Shown here: positions 46,931 to 58,959 of the stretch, piece after piece
Layout: each line of letters begins with the position of its first letter
Numbering within the stretch: the stretch's first letter is position 1
Assembly: GCA_035610365.1 (NCBI GenBank)
Contig: CM069435.1
Span: 20,759,123-20,823,122 of the forward strand
Direction of reading: 5' to 3'
Source of the DNA: Aquatica leii
Taxonomy: Eukaryota; Arthropoda; Insecta; Coleoptera; Lampyridae
DNA length: 64,000 nt
The notes under the pieces: generated by a model
Seen by the model: the letters and a program-made list of their open reading frames with translations, nothing else
Databases searched by the model: none
What the model was told of the DNA's origin: nothing
Made by a program: the position numbers and the translations under genes

Positions 46931-48613
46931 TACCTGCTATAGGAAGTTCTCAATTGCATCGCTGAATAAAAACCAAGTAATTACACCACTGCTTGCAACA
47001 AATGAAATTATTGATATGCAGTTACCATAGATAATGTAGAAAAATGCGATTTAACTATTGTAAATATAAAATTTCAAACATACCGGGTAAAATAGTATAC
47101 ATGATTCGTAGTGAAACTTACTTCCTCTAGTTCAACGTTTTAAAATACTTATCCTACGGTCCCGTATTTCAAAGTTCCATCTCACCAAAAAAAACGACAA
47201 CTTTCCCAATTCTATATGTAATAAACTATTACAAAAATTATCGAATGGATAATCAAAGATTGTTTCGTGCTACTGAAAAGCCTGTGATGTAGGCAATTAT
47301 GCGTGCTCGTGTATTGGTGGTTAAGAACAGTTATGACGTGCGTGTTTGCCGCGGTAATAGAATATTAATAAATAAAAAGAAATGGTAATATAATAATTTT
47401 TGTGTACTAAATGTTTTTGCACTAATAAAATGCAACCGTATTTTAAAATACTTCGCAATCATTTAATTACTCAAGATATAAGTAGTATAATTATATAACT
47501 TAAATGCCGTTTACACAGACTTTAACAAAATTTTGCATTGAATAACATGGTTATGGTTAAAACATGGTCCTTCCACACCTTGATATACTTGTCACATGTC
47601 ATCGGCAAGGTATAGTTTTCTTCATTTGACGTTGCTTACACTTTGTAAAATTGAATTTTTGGTTGCTTACATTATGTAAACTTGCATTTGTATTGCAAAT
47701 TGTTGATAAAGCCTTGATAATTCAAATAATAGTTGCTTCCAGCACCACTTTCGTGCATTCGGTTTTTGTATTTGATTGGATTTTTGTACCGATTGCCATA
47801 GCTTTAGGAAATAAGAGTTTGTTACGTTTAAACAAAATATTAGCTTTGGCTAGAAGTGCTTAATAAGAACGTTTGTTAAAATTGAAATACATGCATTCGT
47901 TCGTGCATTCAAAAATGTTTTATAGTGATTTGCAACAGGTAGATGCAGACATATTGTTAGATAAATCGGCAAACGCTTAGAAAGATCTTTGTAATGTCAT
48001 TGCGCAGTATTTAGCCATCGTTGAATACCAAAGTTGAAAGTCGTCCTTCGTCACCAGTTATCTCCGTTAGGTCAGGTGCACGTCTGAAGACGAATAGTCG
48101 TGCAAATGTACAGTTGCCTAGTATTGAACCTCAAAAATTTTATGGTGCTTTGAAAGATTGGCCTACTTGTCAAAACTTGTTCACACGACAATAATTCGTT
48201 TACAAACATACAAAAATTTCAATATCTAATTAGTAGATCGTTAGCAAAACAGTCGCTTCTTGCTTCATTAGATTGACGGAATATAGCTAACGCACCCAAA
48301 GTTAGTTTCCAATTACCCCAAGCACTACGAGTTCTGTTGAATAAATTTGTGGAAAATTTGGCAGCCCTCGATCAAATTGATGAAATTGATTGTTCAGAAA
48401 TTGGATTTTGACGCTTGTCAACGATTCGAATTGAGCCATACTCAATCCCAGGTTCCAACGTTCCAAATGCTTAGACAGTTCCTTAGCGATCAATGTCTCG
48501 CTTTGGAAACAAAGTTGTTTAGTAGTAGTATTTTATCAGATTTAGTAAAACCTCGTGGTGGCATTCAGGGTCATTCAAAATTTAGTGACGACGTGGAAAG
48601 ACGCAAACAATAA

Positions 48614-48937
48614 TTGTCGTTTGCTGCCAGAACCGACCAATCGTTGCAGTCTCGCTGTTCGTACTGTAAGGAACAAACGCATTCTATTTATCGTTGTCGT
48701 AGTTTCGCTGGTCTAAAACCGTATGATCGTTATGTCGCTGTCAAATCCGCACAACTTTGTCTGAAATGTTTAAGTCCTACACATCAGGTTAAATCCTGCA
48801 ATTCGAAAGCTACTTGTCAGCATTGCTCAGCTGCACACCATTCGTTATTGCATTTTCAGAAAAATTCTTCTGAATCTTGCCGCTTCCAAAAATCTTCGCA
48901 TTCGGCGACAGATTCAACGGACACTTCTCAGTCTTGA
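48614..48937 (+). pseudogene. BEL/Pao gag zinc-knuckle region (fossil)
   Basis: Carries the three-part cysteine/histidine array of BEL/Pao gag: CSYCKEQTHSIYRC, then CLKCLSPTHQVKSC, then CQHCSAAHHSLLH. In the family these bind nucleic acid in the particle. Part of a broken element. Confidence 0.8.
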
Positions 48938-50634
48938 CCTCAAGTAGGAATTCCACCAATAGTAGTGCCAAAGTTACGCTACTAGCAACTATTCGTCTTG
49001 AAGTTCAGGATCGTTGGAGAACGTTTCAAACCTCTAAAGCACTTTCTGACCCAAGCAATCAAATTAGCTTCATTACAGAGAATTGTCGTAATCGCCTTGG
49101 TATCTCGTATAGATAACATTCGACCGGTAGGGTCTTCAGAACCTACTTTGCACATATCAATCACAATAATTCGTAGTATTTGTTCGAAGCTTCCAAGTAA
49201 AGCAATTCCCGAACAACCTTAGTTTAAGAACATGAACTTGACAGATCCCGACTGTAACGTCCCCGGGAATATTGATTTCCTTTTAAGTGCTGATGTATTT
49301 ATACGTGACGCTTGTAGTGGTCCCTTGCGTTATGAAAACGGAGATGGCCAAATCGATGGTCAAGCCACCATAAATACAATATTTGGTTTTGCCCTCATAG
49401 GTCCTGTGGTTGGTAATGCTGTTACACAACCACATTTGTTTTTTAATTCATCAGAGCCCAGTCTTGATGACACGTTGAAATCGATTTGGCACGTCGAAGA
49501 CGTCCCCAACAAATGCCTCCCTCCAACGGAGGAACAGCAGGCAGAAAATTCGTTTGTTAGCACACATACTAAAGACCATTCGGGTCGTTTCGTAGTTTTG
49601 CTGCCGTTTAAGGACATGAATCAATGCCTGTCTATAAAAGTCTGCGAGAAATCACACATTGTCGTCTTTTATCACTTGAACGTCGCTTATCGTTAAACCC
49701 TTTTATATGAAAAATATATAATGACTTCATGAAGGATTATCTTGAGTCAAAACACATGTTGATTTCCTCGATGTGGAATCAAATAGTTTGCAGGGTTATT
49801 ACATCCTGCACCATTGTATCTTTAAAGAAGATGATAGATCATCTAAAGTTCGATTAGTATAGTATTCGATGCATCAGCCAAGGATCATAAAAGGGTTTCA
49901 CTCGATGATACACTTCTTGATGGACCGAAGCTCCAAAATGATATTAGCTAGATTTTACTTTCACTTCGTTGGTACCATTTCGTCTTCACTTGCGATGTTC
50001 GTCAAATGGTAGTTTCGCCTTAGAAAGTTTCAGTGGATTGTTTGGCGTTTCTCACCTACAGAGTCCATACAAACATATAAATTAAACACAGTAACTTATG
50101 TTGTCGTATCTTATCATTTTCTAGCCATTCGCACGATGTGGCAAATGACCAGGATAAATTTCCTCTCGCTTCGCAAGCGATCATCGATAACTTGTACGTA
50201 GATGACTTCGCATTTGGAGTCGACACATTAGATTCGTTAATAGATTTGCAAACCCAATTGACTGAATTCCTTAAATCTTGTTATGAGGAGTTACGCAAAT
50301 GGTTTGCTAATAACCCTAGATATCCGCTTTGTTACCAGCGGAACATTGCCAAACAAGCCCCTTCTTGTTTGACATAGAAGCTGATGTCATTTCAAAGATT
50401 TTAGGTCTACAATGGCACGTTTCTATCGATTTGCGTTTATTCCAAATTAAACCAATAGGTTCGCTATGCACCAAGAAAACTTTGTCAGAAGTTGCATAAG
50501 TTTATGAGCCTTTAAGGTTCCTTTGACCACTTACATTTTTCGCAAAACGATTAACACAGCATCTGTGTCTTATAGGTTTAAATTGGCACACAGAATCGCT
50601 GACTATGTTCGCAGTCAGTGAGAAAAGTATAAAT

Positions 50635-50647
50635 CATCACTCGATGC
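50635..50647 (+). repeat. PLE target-site duplication, left (catcactcgatgc)
   Basis: Exact 13-bp copy of 53175-53187, made of BEL/Pao pol sequence. Confidence 0.9.
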
Positions 50648-50700
50648 TAACATTAGAATGTCTTCCGGATTTGGGCCGTGTCATAGTTGCAACCGAAGCT

Positions 50701-50741
50701 GCCAACGTTTCGGCCACTTTCGTAAGGGGCTTCATCAGGGC
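50701..50741 (-). ncRNA. Hammerhead-like motif, left PLE arm
   Basis: Inverted copy of the motif at 53047-53087: CCCUGAUGA, helix II, GGCCGAAACGUUGGC on the minus strand. One base differs in helix II (GGCC here, GGGC on the right). Confidence 0.6.
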
Positions 50742-51517
50742 GTGAGATAAATCGCAAAACTCAAACAAGCAATCGAAATCTAACTAAGAACTTCTCAAAA
50801 GTTAGGTTATCCACTTGTAAAACAAGCCATAACCTAAACTATGAAAAGGTAAGAAAGAAAACGATAACCTGAAAAAGCAAACGAAAATCTAACAAAGAAC
50901 CACTACCGAGTTAGGTAATCAACTTGTGAACCAAGCCAGATTCTAAACTCCGTAGAAGTGACTTAAGAAGTATTTAAAGGAAAAGGATCGTCACGGATGA
51001 CCAAGCTCGACCCTGATTGGGTTAAGGTTGCTAGGGGGCGTGTTTTTGATAAATGACTAATAACCGGGAACCAAAGAGGGGATAGTTCGAAACCATGATC
51101 GCGATTGAAGTTATTGGGGTGTTTGATGATTTCTATGCTTTCTCGGAATTTCCTGTTGAAAAAGAATGGAGATTTGGCAATCAACGAAACATTATCAAAA
51201 TCTATCTTGTGACCTGTAGTAAAATGATGTTCAGCGACCGCAGACTTGGAAGTATACCTTTTTCTTATACAACGATCATGTTCTGAAATGCGAGTAATGA
51301 CGGAACGACCGGTTTCACCAATGTAGACTAAACCACAAGAACAGGGAATTTGGTAACACCTTGAGATGAAAGTGTAGGAAATTTGTCTTTGGGAGAAGGA
51401 AGAATCTGAGAGATTTTGCCTGTCGAGTTGAATATGGGTTTAATACCATTCTTACGAAGGAGTTTCCCTATTTGATCTGTAACCTTGTGAATGTAGGGTA
51501 AAAAGGCCAATTTCGGG

Positions 51518-52825
51518 TTGGATCTTCTCGTGAGCTTTGATGTTACTTCACTTTTCACTAAAGTTCCTATTAAGGATTCGCTTATTATCATCAAACAGAT
51601 TCTGTCTCAACATGGCAAGGACTTGAGTTTGGTTCCTCTTATTGAAAAGTGTCTATCCTCTACTTACTTCCAATTTGATAATAAGTTTTACGAACAAGTT
51701 TCTGGTGCTGCTATGGGTTCTCCTTTATCACCTGTTGTAGCTAACATTTTTATGGAATCCTTTGAAACGGTTGCTTTGGAATCATCAATATTAAAACCTA
51801 AAGTATGGTTTAGATATGTTGACGACACGTTTATTGTTTGGTCTCATGGTCATCTTGAATTGTCTAAATTTCTTGATCATCTTAACAATCAACACTTAGA
51901 TATCAAATTTACTATGGAAATCGAAAGTAATGGTTCTCTTCCATTTCTTGACGTTCTTGTGACTCGTAAGCCCGACGGACTTCTAGGCCATTCTGTTTAT
52001 CGAAAACCCACCCATACGGACAGATACCTTCATGCTTCGTCTCATCATCATCCTGCACAGAAACGTTCTGTTATTGAATCTTTGGTCCATCGTGCCTTTT
52101 CTATTTGTCAACCTGAGAATCTAGACTCAGAACTCCGTCATCTTACTAGAACCTTAGTGAACAATGGTTATGTAAAGCGAGATATTCATAGAGTTATTAA
52201 TCGTCGTTTACATCCACGTACTCGATTACCTAAGGACATTTCTACTCCCGAATCCAACCCGAAATTGGCCTTTTTACCCTACATTCACAAGGTTACAGAT
52301 CAAATAGGGAAACTCCTTCGTAAGAATGGTATTAAACCCATATTCAACTCGACAGGCAAAATCTCTCAGATTCTTCCTTCTCCCAAAGACAAATTTCCTA
52401 CACTTTCATCTCAAGGTGTATACCAAATTCCCTGTTCTTGTGGTTTAGTCTACATTGGTGAAACCGGTCGTTCCGTCATTACTCGCATTTCAGAACATGA
52501 TCGTTGTATAAGAAAAAGGTATACTTCCAAGTCTGCGGTCGCTGAACATCATTTTACTACAGGTCACAAGATAGATTTTGATAATGTTTCGTTGATTGCC
52601 AAATCTCCATTCTTTTTCAACAGGAAATTCCGAGAAAGCATAGAAATCATCAAACACCCCAATAACTTCAATCGCGATCATGGTTTCGAACTATCCCCTC
52701 TTTGGTTCCCGGTTATTAGTCATTTATCAAAAACACGCCCCCTAGCAACCGTAACCCAATCAGGGTCGAGCTTGATCATCCGTGACGATCCTTTTCCTTT
52801 AAATACGGAGACCATTTCTTCTTAA
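51518..52825 (+). CDS. Penelope-like reverse transcriptase/GIY-YIG endonuclease, N-terminally truncated open frame
   Basis: An uninterrupted frame of about 435 codons, opening at TTG where the inverted arm joins, so the true start and the N-terminal part are absent. Motif A LLVSFDVTSLFTKV (residues 3-16), motif B VSGAAMGSPLSPVVANIFME (61-80), motif C FRYVDDTF (98-105), IKFTMEIESNGSLPFLDVLV (129-148), YRKPTHTDRYLHASSHHH (161-178), a linker, then GIY-YIG: VYQIPCSCGLVYIGETGRS (301-319), ISEHDRC, SAVAEHHFTTGH (339-350), and the REAIEI-type glutamate in FRESIEIIKH (371-380). The reverse transcriptase copies element RNA and GIY-YIG nicks the target. The usual N-terminal region is missing, so it is not a complete gene. 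Confidence 0.9.
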   Translation: MDLLVSFDVTSLFTKVPIKDSLIIIKQILSQHGKDLSLVPLIEKCLSSTYFQFDNKFYEQVSGAAMGSPLSPVVANIFMESFETVALESSILKPKVWFRYVDDTFIVWSHGHLELSKFLDHLNNQHLDIKFTMEIESNGSLPFLDVLVTRKPDGLLGHSVYRKPTHTDRYLHASSHHHPAQKRSVIESLVHRAFSICQPENLDSELRHLTRTLVNNGYVKRDIHRVINRRLHPRTRLPKDISTPESNPKLAFLPYIHKVTDQIGKLLRKNGIKPIFNSTGKISQILPSPKDKFPTLSSQGVYQIPCSCGLVYIGETGRSVITRISEHDRCIRKRYTSKSAVAEHHFTTGHKIDFDNVSLIAKSPFFFNRKFRESIEIIKHPNNFNRDHGFELSPLWFPVISHLSKTRPLATVTQSGSSLIIRDDPFPLNTETISS

Positions 52826-53046
52826 GTCACTTCTACGGAGTTTAGAATCTGGCTTGGTTCACAAGTTGATTACCTAACTCGGTAGTGGTTCTTTGTTAGA
52901 TTTTCGTTTGCTTTTTCAGGTTATCGTTTTCTTTCTTACCTTTTCATAGTTTAGGTTATGGCTTGTTTTACAAGTGGATAACCTAACTTTTGAGAAGTTC
53001 TTAGTTAGATTTCGATTGCTTGTTTGAGTTTTGCGATTTATCTCAC

Positions 53047-53087
53047 GCCCTGATGAAGCCCCTTACGAAAGTGGGCGAAACGTTGGC
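53047..53087 (+). ncRNA. Hammerhead-ribozyme motif, right PLE arm
   Basis: GCC, CUGAUGA, A, helix II GCCC...GGGC, GAAAC, GUU, GGC. The outer GCC and GGC pair as a short helix I. GUU is an allowed but weak NUH cleavage triplet. It lies about 220 bases past the stop codon, in the 3' untranslated region. Confidence 0.7.
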
Positions 53088-53174
53088 AGCTTCGGTTGCA
53101 ACTATGACACGGCCCAAACCCGGAAGACATTCTAATGTTAGTATAGATTCCGGCCGTGGAAGCCTTCGCTATTA

Positions 53175-53187
53175 CATCACTCGATGC
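53175..53187 (+). repeat. PLE target-site duplication, right
   Basis: catcactcgatgc, partner of 50635-50647. Confidence 0.9.
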
Positions 53188-54898
53188 TTTGCCGATTCTC
53201 GAAATTCCTCGTTGTATAAAGCCTTCGTCTTCATTTCATGCATTCTGCAATGCGTCGGAGTTAAGCTACGCTTGTGTAATTTATCTTCGGTTTGTAGATC
53301 ACGAGAATCAGATTTTCGTTTCGTTTGTAATGGCCAAATCGAAGTGCTATAAACATATAGCCATAAAAGAAACAATCGCTTGGAGTGATTCGCAGGTAGC
53401 ATTGGCGTGAATACGCTCTTTGCCACATCGTTGGAAGACCTTTATAGCTAACCGCATCTCACACATGCAAGAAATCCTCGTAGTTAGTGGCGGCCGATCC
53501 CACTCTTTATGGTGAGCGGGACCAAATTGGCTTCTTAAGCAGAAAGAATTCTGAGCGAAAGATATAGTTGTTTCGTCGGCTAGAAACCATCTGTGAATTA
53601 AAGCACGAGATATTTGCGCTACAAATAGTTCGTAATGAGTCTTTCATTTTACTCGATAGTTATTCGTCATTGCACAAAATTCAAAGACCCAGATATGTCA
53701 CAAAATGACTCGTCTTTCGCGTTGGCAATTGTTACAAAGAATACACCAAGACTTTTGGTGCAGATAGAAAAATGAATACCTGCACACACTATCAACACTT
53801 AAAGTAGTCAAAATCAAAGGATTTCAAAATTCAAGGACTGTTCAAGCGCCCTCTAGCATAGTTATGCACACTGCCTTTGCAGTAACATTCTATTATATTT
53901 GTTGATTAGTTACGTTTGTTCTGGTGATAAAATAATAAATAAATTTTAAAAAAATTGGAATATAATTTTTGTGTACTAAATATTTTTGCACTAATAAAAT
54001 GCAACCGTATTTTAAAATACTTCGCAGTCATTTAATTACTCAAGATATAAGTAATCTAATTATAAAAATAAGATGCCGTTCTGATGTAAGTTTGAGAAGA
54101 GATTACTGGATTTACCAATGGTAGATGTACGGCATATATGGAAATTTGTATCGAACACACAGACGTTAACAAAATTTTACTCTTTTCAGCGCAGATGGTT
54201 GTTAACAGTCTAATTTTTTCCCCAAAATATGTACAATCTGTTCAAGCTGTGGACATTAAATAAATCTATTAACTACGTACCAAAAATAACATGTAGCCAA
54301 TTGCCCAATTGCTCATGCTCATTTATGCTACCACCCTAAGTTGGGAGTTGTTTTCAATATAAATTATTTTCTTAGTTTATTTAATTGTCAGATGCATTGG
54401 TTTAATCTTGCTAAGCCTACGTGTGTGTCTGCAGTCTCTCTTAGTCTTAGACTGTATTTGACACTAGTTATTCTCTTCACACTTCGTAACTTGAGATCTG
54501 TTCTAATGGTTTTATTGGTAGAGGCATTTCATTATGTCGTGAACTGTGACCTTGAGTTGAAAATCGTAATTAATGAACTAAAAATTGAAAATTTGACAAG
54601 TCTAAGTGAATCTCAAAAACGTTAGTTCATATGAAAGATAACCACGTCAACAAAAAATTTTGATAATTTAAATATAATTAGATATTTATATATTAAACAA
54701 AAATAAGTAGTAATGAAGACTTGTTAATTACAAATACAACGACAGAAGCAATTATAGGTTAGTAAAAATCTTACGCCGAATATTTGTAAGACGGATGATA
54801 GCTACATTTTGACATAAACTGATTACAGCGCCACAGTTCACGAAATCCTGAAAGACTTCTAACACAAACACGGTGCGTCATATATCAAGCGTAAGTTA

Positions 54899-55644
54899 TG
54901 TTAAAAAAACTTTTTATAGCTTCTCGCTTAGTATAGATTTTGCTCAGTTTAAACTCTGTTGGCAATACTAGATTACTCCCTCCTATATCAGAATAGGTAT
55001 TTTGTGTTTGACTGTAAAACTGAAAACTTCGTAAACTTTGTAAATTAAACAAAATTTTAATGTTCGACTGTAAAAGCTTTTAGAAGATGTTTTGTAATGC
55101 ATTAGCGCTAACAGCATGTTCAAAGCAATGTAAGTACCCTTTTCGTATGTAAAAATTTTAATGTCGATCGTACGTGCGACAACGAAGTATACGCATACTA
55201 TCACAATTAGTGAAGTGTGCGTCTTGCTTTTCAATTTGCATAACTTTAACGTTTAATTGAATAGTTCAATGTAACTGTGCTACCGTAATTACCTTCTCGT
55301 TGCATACCTCTATAGGTTAAGAAACTTGAAATTGAATTTACTGTGATAATATTTATGTATCGTTGCTGGGTTTAAATTTCTTCTTTTTATGTGTTTTTCA
55401 AATAAATATACTCATTGCTTGATTTGTCCCCTTCGGTGTTATCAGGTGAAAACGAACACCTGAGGTACGTTTCTTTCCGTTTTAGCGCCTTTTTAATTTA
55501 TCGGCACGTCAAAGACAAACTGAATTCTATTAATTCCCACTCAAAGCAAAATTCTGAGTTGCCGTTGCTTTCTTCGTGGTAGATTAAGTTACCGGTAATT
55601 GATCGCACTTCAGCCGAGTGCAGAACTTACGTTTTACTGTAACA
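54899..55644 (+). repeat. Solo-LTR-like repeat, TGTTA...GTAACA family (copy D)
   Basis: Starts tgttaaaaaaactttttata and ends ttttactgtaaca. It is the reverse-strand relative of 40949-42116 over both ends: cttctcgctta, tgttggcaatac, gtgctaccgtaattaccttc, and cttcagccgagtgcagaac. About 750 bp, so internally shortened. Flanks do not give a clean TSD. Confidence 0.65.
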
Positions 55645-55839
55645 CACTTTAACTTAAAATATTTCAATTATTTTGTTATTTGAGTTTGATGGCGTGTCCT
55701 ACAGTTAGATTACATATCGCCGCACAAGTTTCAACACCGTTTGATATAGTAATCGTAACTTATTTTCTAGACTAAACTAATATTAGTAACCAGTACAATT
55801 TACTGAGTTTGTAATTACACTGTTTTCTCTTATTCCACA

Positions 55840-56877
55840 TGTATATTTCTAGCAAACACGTTTCCTGTATTATTGTAAATGTATCCTGTACGAATTTTAC
55901 TTCATTTGCTTTTATCCCCCAATTGCATAAGTCAGATTTCGGTTTTGTTGAAATATTTTTGAATAATTGTGAACTCGATGAGATACCATTAGTGTTATGT
56001 CGCCTGCATAAGTGATAATAGTTACATTTTTCAATAGTGAAAAATCTGGAGTAAACAATATGTACAGTAACGGCCTCACTACGCTTCCTTGTGGGATTCC
56101 GGAATTTATTGTATATAAGTTGTTTAGCTAAAAAGTATCTTTTTTCATGTATGTTTATTCTTGACATACGGAAAATGTGCGGAAGTTTTGTTTGATCTTG
56201 TATAGCAACCCAAGATGCCACACTTTATCGAAGGCTTTTGTTGCTGTTGCATGTGGCACTCGGAACCCGACTTGATGTTTTGTAATTAAAAGTCTTACAA
56301 CTAAGCAAGGAACTTAAAGGTTGGATGCGCCTTAGAATTTTCAACTATCAGAGGTGCAGTCTCATTTTGTATGCAGCATACGAAGTGATTTCTTCGATTG
56401 TACTTTGGGTACTTTGCTCAACACGCATGCTGTGTCGTTCTTGCACATAAATCTTTCCTTTGTTCTCGCTTGCGTATCTGAAGTACCATGATGTAATATG
56501 TTTTCATAACCGTATGTAGTACACTTATAGGACGATATGATTCTAATTGTTCTGATAGCTTTCCGGGATTTAGTTATCTGAGCAACTTCCCTTATCCTTT
56601 GAACTTCTTTTATTTGAAATTTTATGATAGGCAGTTCTAATTGTTCTGGTGTTTCCAGATGGTGATAAATTTTATGTTCTTCTTTGGTTATTTCTCAAGA
56701 AAAGGCCTGAAACACTGCTTGTAGATGATCTGTAAAGGTTTTTGCTTTTTCTTTGCTAGTTATAACCGAACTGCTATCTGATAATCTAGAATAAATTGTT
56801 ATAGTTTCCTAGTTTTCTTTGTTGGTTTCCACACCGAATATTCGGTAACTTCGATTGCTGTTAAACCTTTTAAAGTA
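55840..56877 (-). pseudogene. Jockey-clade LINE, reverse-transcriptase half
   Basis: On the minus strand: EKAKTFTDHLQAVFQAFS, ATKAFDKVWHLGLLYKIK, NSGIPQGSVVRPLLYILFT, then TIITYAGDITLM where Jockey elements have YADDT. D-x(3)-AFDKVWH and GxPQGSxLxPLLYxL are diagnostic of Jockey-type LINEs. The change of the catalytic ADD box to AGD and several stops and frameshifts make it inactive. The 5' half of the same element lies at 57740-58940, separated by an LTR-like insertion. The 3' end, at about 55840, is not sharply defined. Confidence 0.8.
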
Positions 56878-57720
56878 TGTTACGCTAGTATTCTCGTAAC
56901 AAAAACAGAAGACAACGGCTAACTCAGTTGTTCCCAGAGATTGAGTCGCAGGCTTCGTGATGCTAGATTATAAACTAAATCTAAAAAGGCGCCAAAACGA
57001 CGAAAGACTAAATTAGAAAGACACCGTTTAAATCTACCCGCAGTTGAAAAAGAGCAAATAACATGACAGAACTGATAACACAAAATATATATTTATTTTA
57101 TCACAGACAGTAGTTCAAAGAGGACGAAGAAGGTACATAAGTATAATTATATAAATTTTCCAAACACTAGTATATGGGTTAATTATATTTATATATTTAT
57201 TTATATTTATATTCTTAAATTCAATTACAAAAGTACGAAAATCGTAAATCCAGAGAATCAAAGCGCACCAGATAGTAATATGACGCAACAAAAAATGTGA
57301 TTACAATCTAGTATGTAAGTATTCTCGACTGACCACCGAACTATTAAGAATTAAAGTAAAAATGTAATATTTATGTATTATCCCAGTAGAAGATTAGCTA
57401 ATTCCGTACCAGTACTACCTAAAACTCGATTGAAATCTAACACAAAAGAAAACGTACATACGGCGTTATCACAAGTAAATCCTGTTTTTCAATTCATACG
57501 ATCACTGAAAATAAGCGAATGCGCACAGCTTCCCTCTAATTAACTTAGCAACTTGGGTAATTATTTCCTCCAATATGATTGTATTCAACAACTTGAACTT
57601 CAGCGACGTGACATCATGAATATTTTACAATTCCAACAGGTGCTTGTCAACTCAACAGATGACACAGATGGAGGTGTGGAAACCCAAATAATCAATTTAA
57701 ATCCCAATATAAAAAAATAT
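56878..57720 (-). repeat. LTR-like insertion in the Jockey LINE (copy F)
   Basis: Its minus-strand end, gagaatactagcgtaaca, matches copy G (8191), and both share tttataatct, gcgcctttttag-type blocks and agcctgcga with the TGTTA...GTAACA family. It separates the endonuclease and reverse-transcriptase parts of one Jockey element at a point where only a few residues should lie between them. The far end (about 57700) is estimated. Confidence 0.5.
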
Positions 57721-57739
57721 AACGACTTACCCCGAATAG

Positions 57740-58940
57740 GTTTTCGTTCAAATAGACACAAAATTCGACCGCATATTCACGTGGCATTGCATAAAATAAC
57801 TTAATGATGAAAGCCTTGTTGGGCGTTTCTTTAGTTCCTTTTTGGCTTTGTCGTGCAGAGAGCTGGTAAGTAGCCATTCTTTTCTTAATTTTCTCTCTTT
57901 AGAAATCTTTCTTCTAACACTTGTAACTTCGATTTTTTGGTCAGATGACAGCACCAGACATGATGCAATCTTTAAGTAGGTTTCAGATATACCTTTTATC
58001 CCCCAAAAGTGTATTACCTCCGGTTTCTTATTTTGGTCAGTAGGTGAATACTCTCCTTTTAATAACGACGTGAAATTATTTTTCGGATTGATACGTACAG
58101 TTAACGACCTGTTAAGTTAGGAATATAAAATCTAGATTCCCATCTACAGCGATAAATCTATTACCAAAGGTTTTAAAAAATTCAGTACATTGCTGTTATT
58201 GTATGCTTTAGTGGGCAGTAAATAGCTGATACTGTAATTGATACAAACCAATCGCGGACGGTGACACCTCAGTTGCTTATAGATAGTCTTGTTTGTAACT
58301 TGGTTACCTTCGTGTTTTATATCGGTTTTTATCATTATTTCGATACCTTCATGAGTTGTCCCATCAGCGTGCTGCGTATTGTAAATAGTATATTTTAGGA
58401 ATTTGAGATAACTCTACTTAGATATGTTTTCTACAGAACTCAGCCTATCAGAATACTGTTGGGATGTTAATTGAGGTACCTCCGGTTGTTTGTTGGCAAT
58501 TCGTTAATTTGGGTGTTCTGTTGTGTTGTTTACGAATAGAACAGCAATACAGCAAAGTAGTCCTTTTCTTTTTTTCTTCCATGCACAATTTTCACGTCCG
58601 TATTTCTGGCACCTCGTACATTATAAGACATAATATTTTTTCTTTTGCAATTCTTTTGGTATATTTCTTCGATTCTTTCTTTGGTGTCGATTACTTTAAA
58701 GCTCTTTTGTTCTTAAATTTGACATTGCGTATTCTTCTTTTTTGACTCTTCTCTAAATGTCCCGTGAAACATGCAAGCTCACTTTTCACCTGATTATTGT
58801 TTAATGTTTTTTTTATGGAATATGTATCTGAAGTCATTTTCTTGAACGTTTCTCGCTAGAAAATAATATTCTCAACTTCGCCCACAAAGATCGGTGGCGA
58901 TTTGGCAGTCTTAGGCTTGATTTTTGCTACTTCATAATGA
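57740..58940 (-). pseudogene. Jockey-clade LINE, ORF1 end and endonuclease
   Basis: From 58940 down: PPIFVGEVEN, ERIEEIYQKN, and CTRCQKYGRENCAWK (a CCHC-type knuckle with the histidine changed), which end ORF1. Then the endonuclease: EIMIKTDIKHEGNQVTNKTI, RLVCINYSISYLLPTKAYNN, KNNFTSLLKGEYSPTDQNKK, PEVIHFWGIKGISETYLKIA, SCLVLSSDQKIEVTSV (where LSSDHSPV is usual) and ERKLRKEWLLTSSLHDKAKK. Layout and wording match Jockey ORF1-ORF2. The SDH catalytic histidine is lost. Inactive. Confidence 0.7.
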
Positions 58941-58959
58941 TGTTAGTCGTCTCCTTTAT

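Larger units (their letters stand above)
50648..53174 (+). mobile_element. Penelope-like element with inverted arms, 34-bp extension and 13-bp TSD
   Basis: The left arm (50648-51523) is the reverse complement of the right arm (52252-53140), about 880 bp with very few differences. The arms hold the C-terminal coding (GIY-YIG) and 3' region. Between them is the rest of the reverse-transcriptase palm. A 34-bp extension (53141-53174) occurs on the right only, then the TSD. The plan is a forward copy joined to an inverted partial copy, both 5'-truncated, as known for Penelope. Near identity of the arms and the exact TSD point to a young insertion in an old BEL/Pao element. Confidence 0.9.
47390..54190 (+). 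mobile_element. BEL/Pao LTR retrotransposon fossil, interrupted by a PLE
   Basis: An old, broken element with many breaks. LTR remains lie at about 47390-47545 and 53957-54190, sharing tgtgtactaaat, gcactaataaaatgcaaccg, aatacttcgca and acacagac; the right copy has an internal insertion. Between them, in normal order, are gag (about 48100-48940, with BEL-type cysteine/histidine zinc knuckles such as CLKCLSPTHQVKSC), a protease region (about 48960-49380), reverse transcriptase (about 49560-50500, including NLYVDDF), and RNase H with further decayed sequence (53188-53900). The PLE at 50648-53174 was inserted into the pol region later. Family from the zinc-knuckle pattern and YVDD context. Confidence 0.8.

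Noticed and set aside
50963-51594. Minus-strand frames resembling GIY-YIG and PLE C terminus
   Set aside because: They are the inverted arm of the PLE at 50648-53174, not a separate gene.
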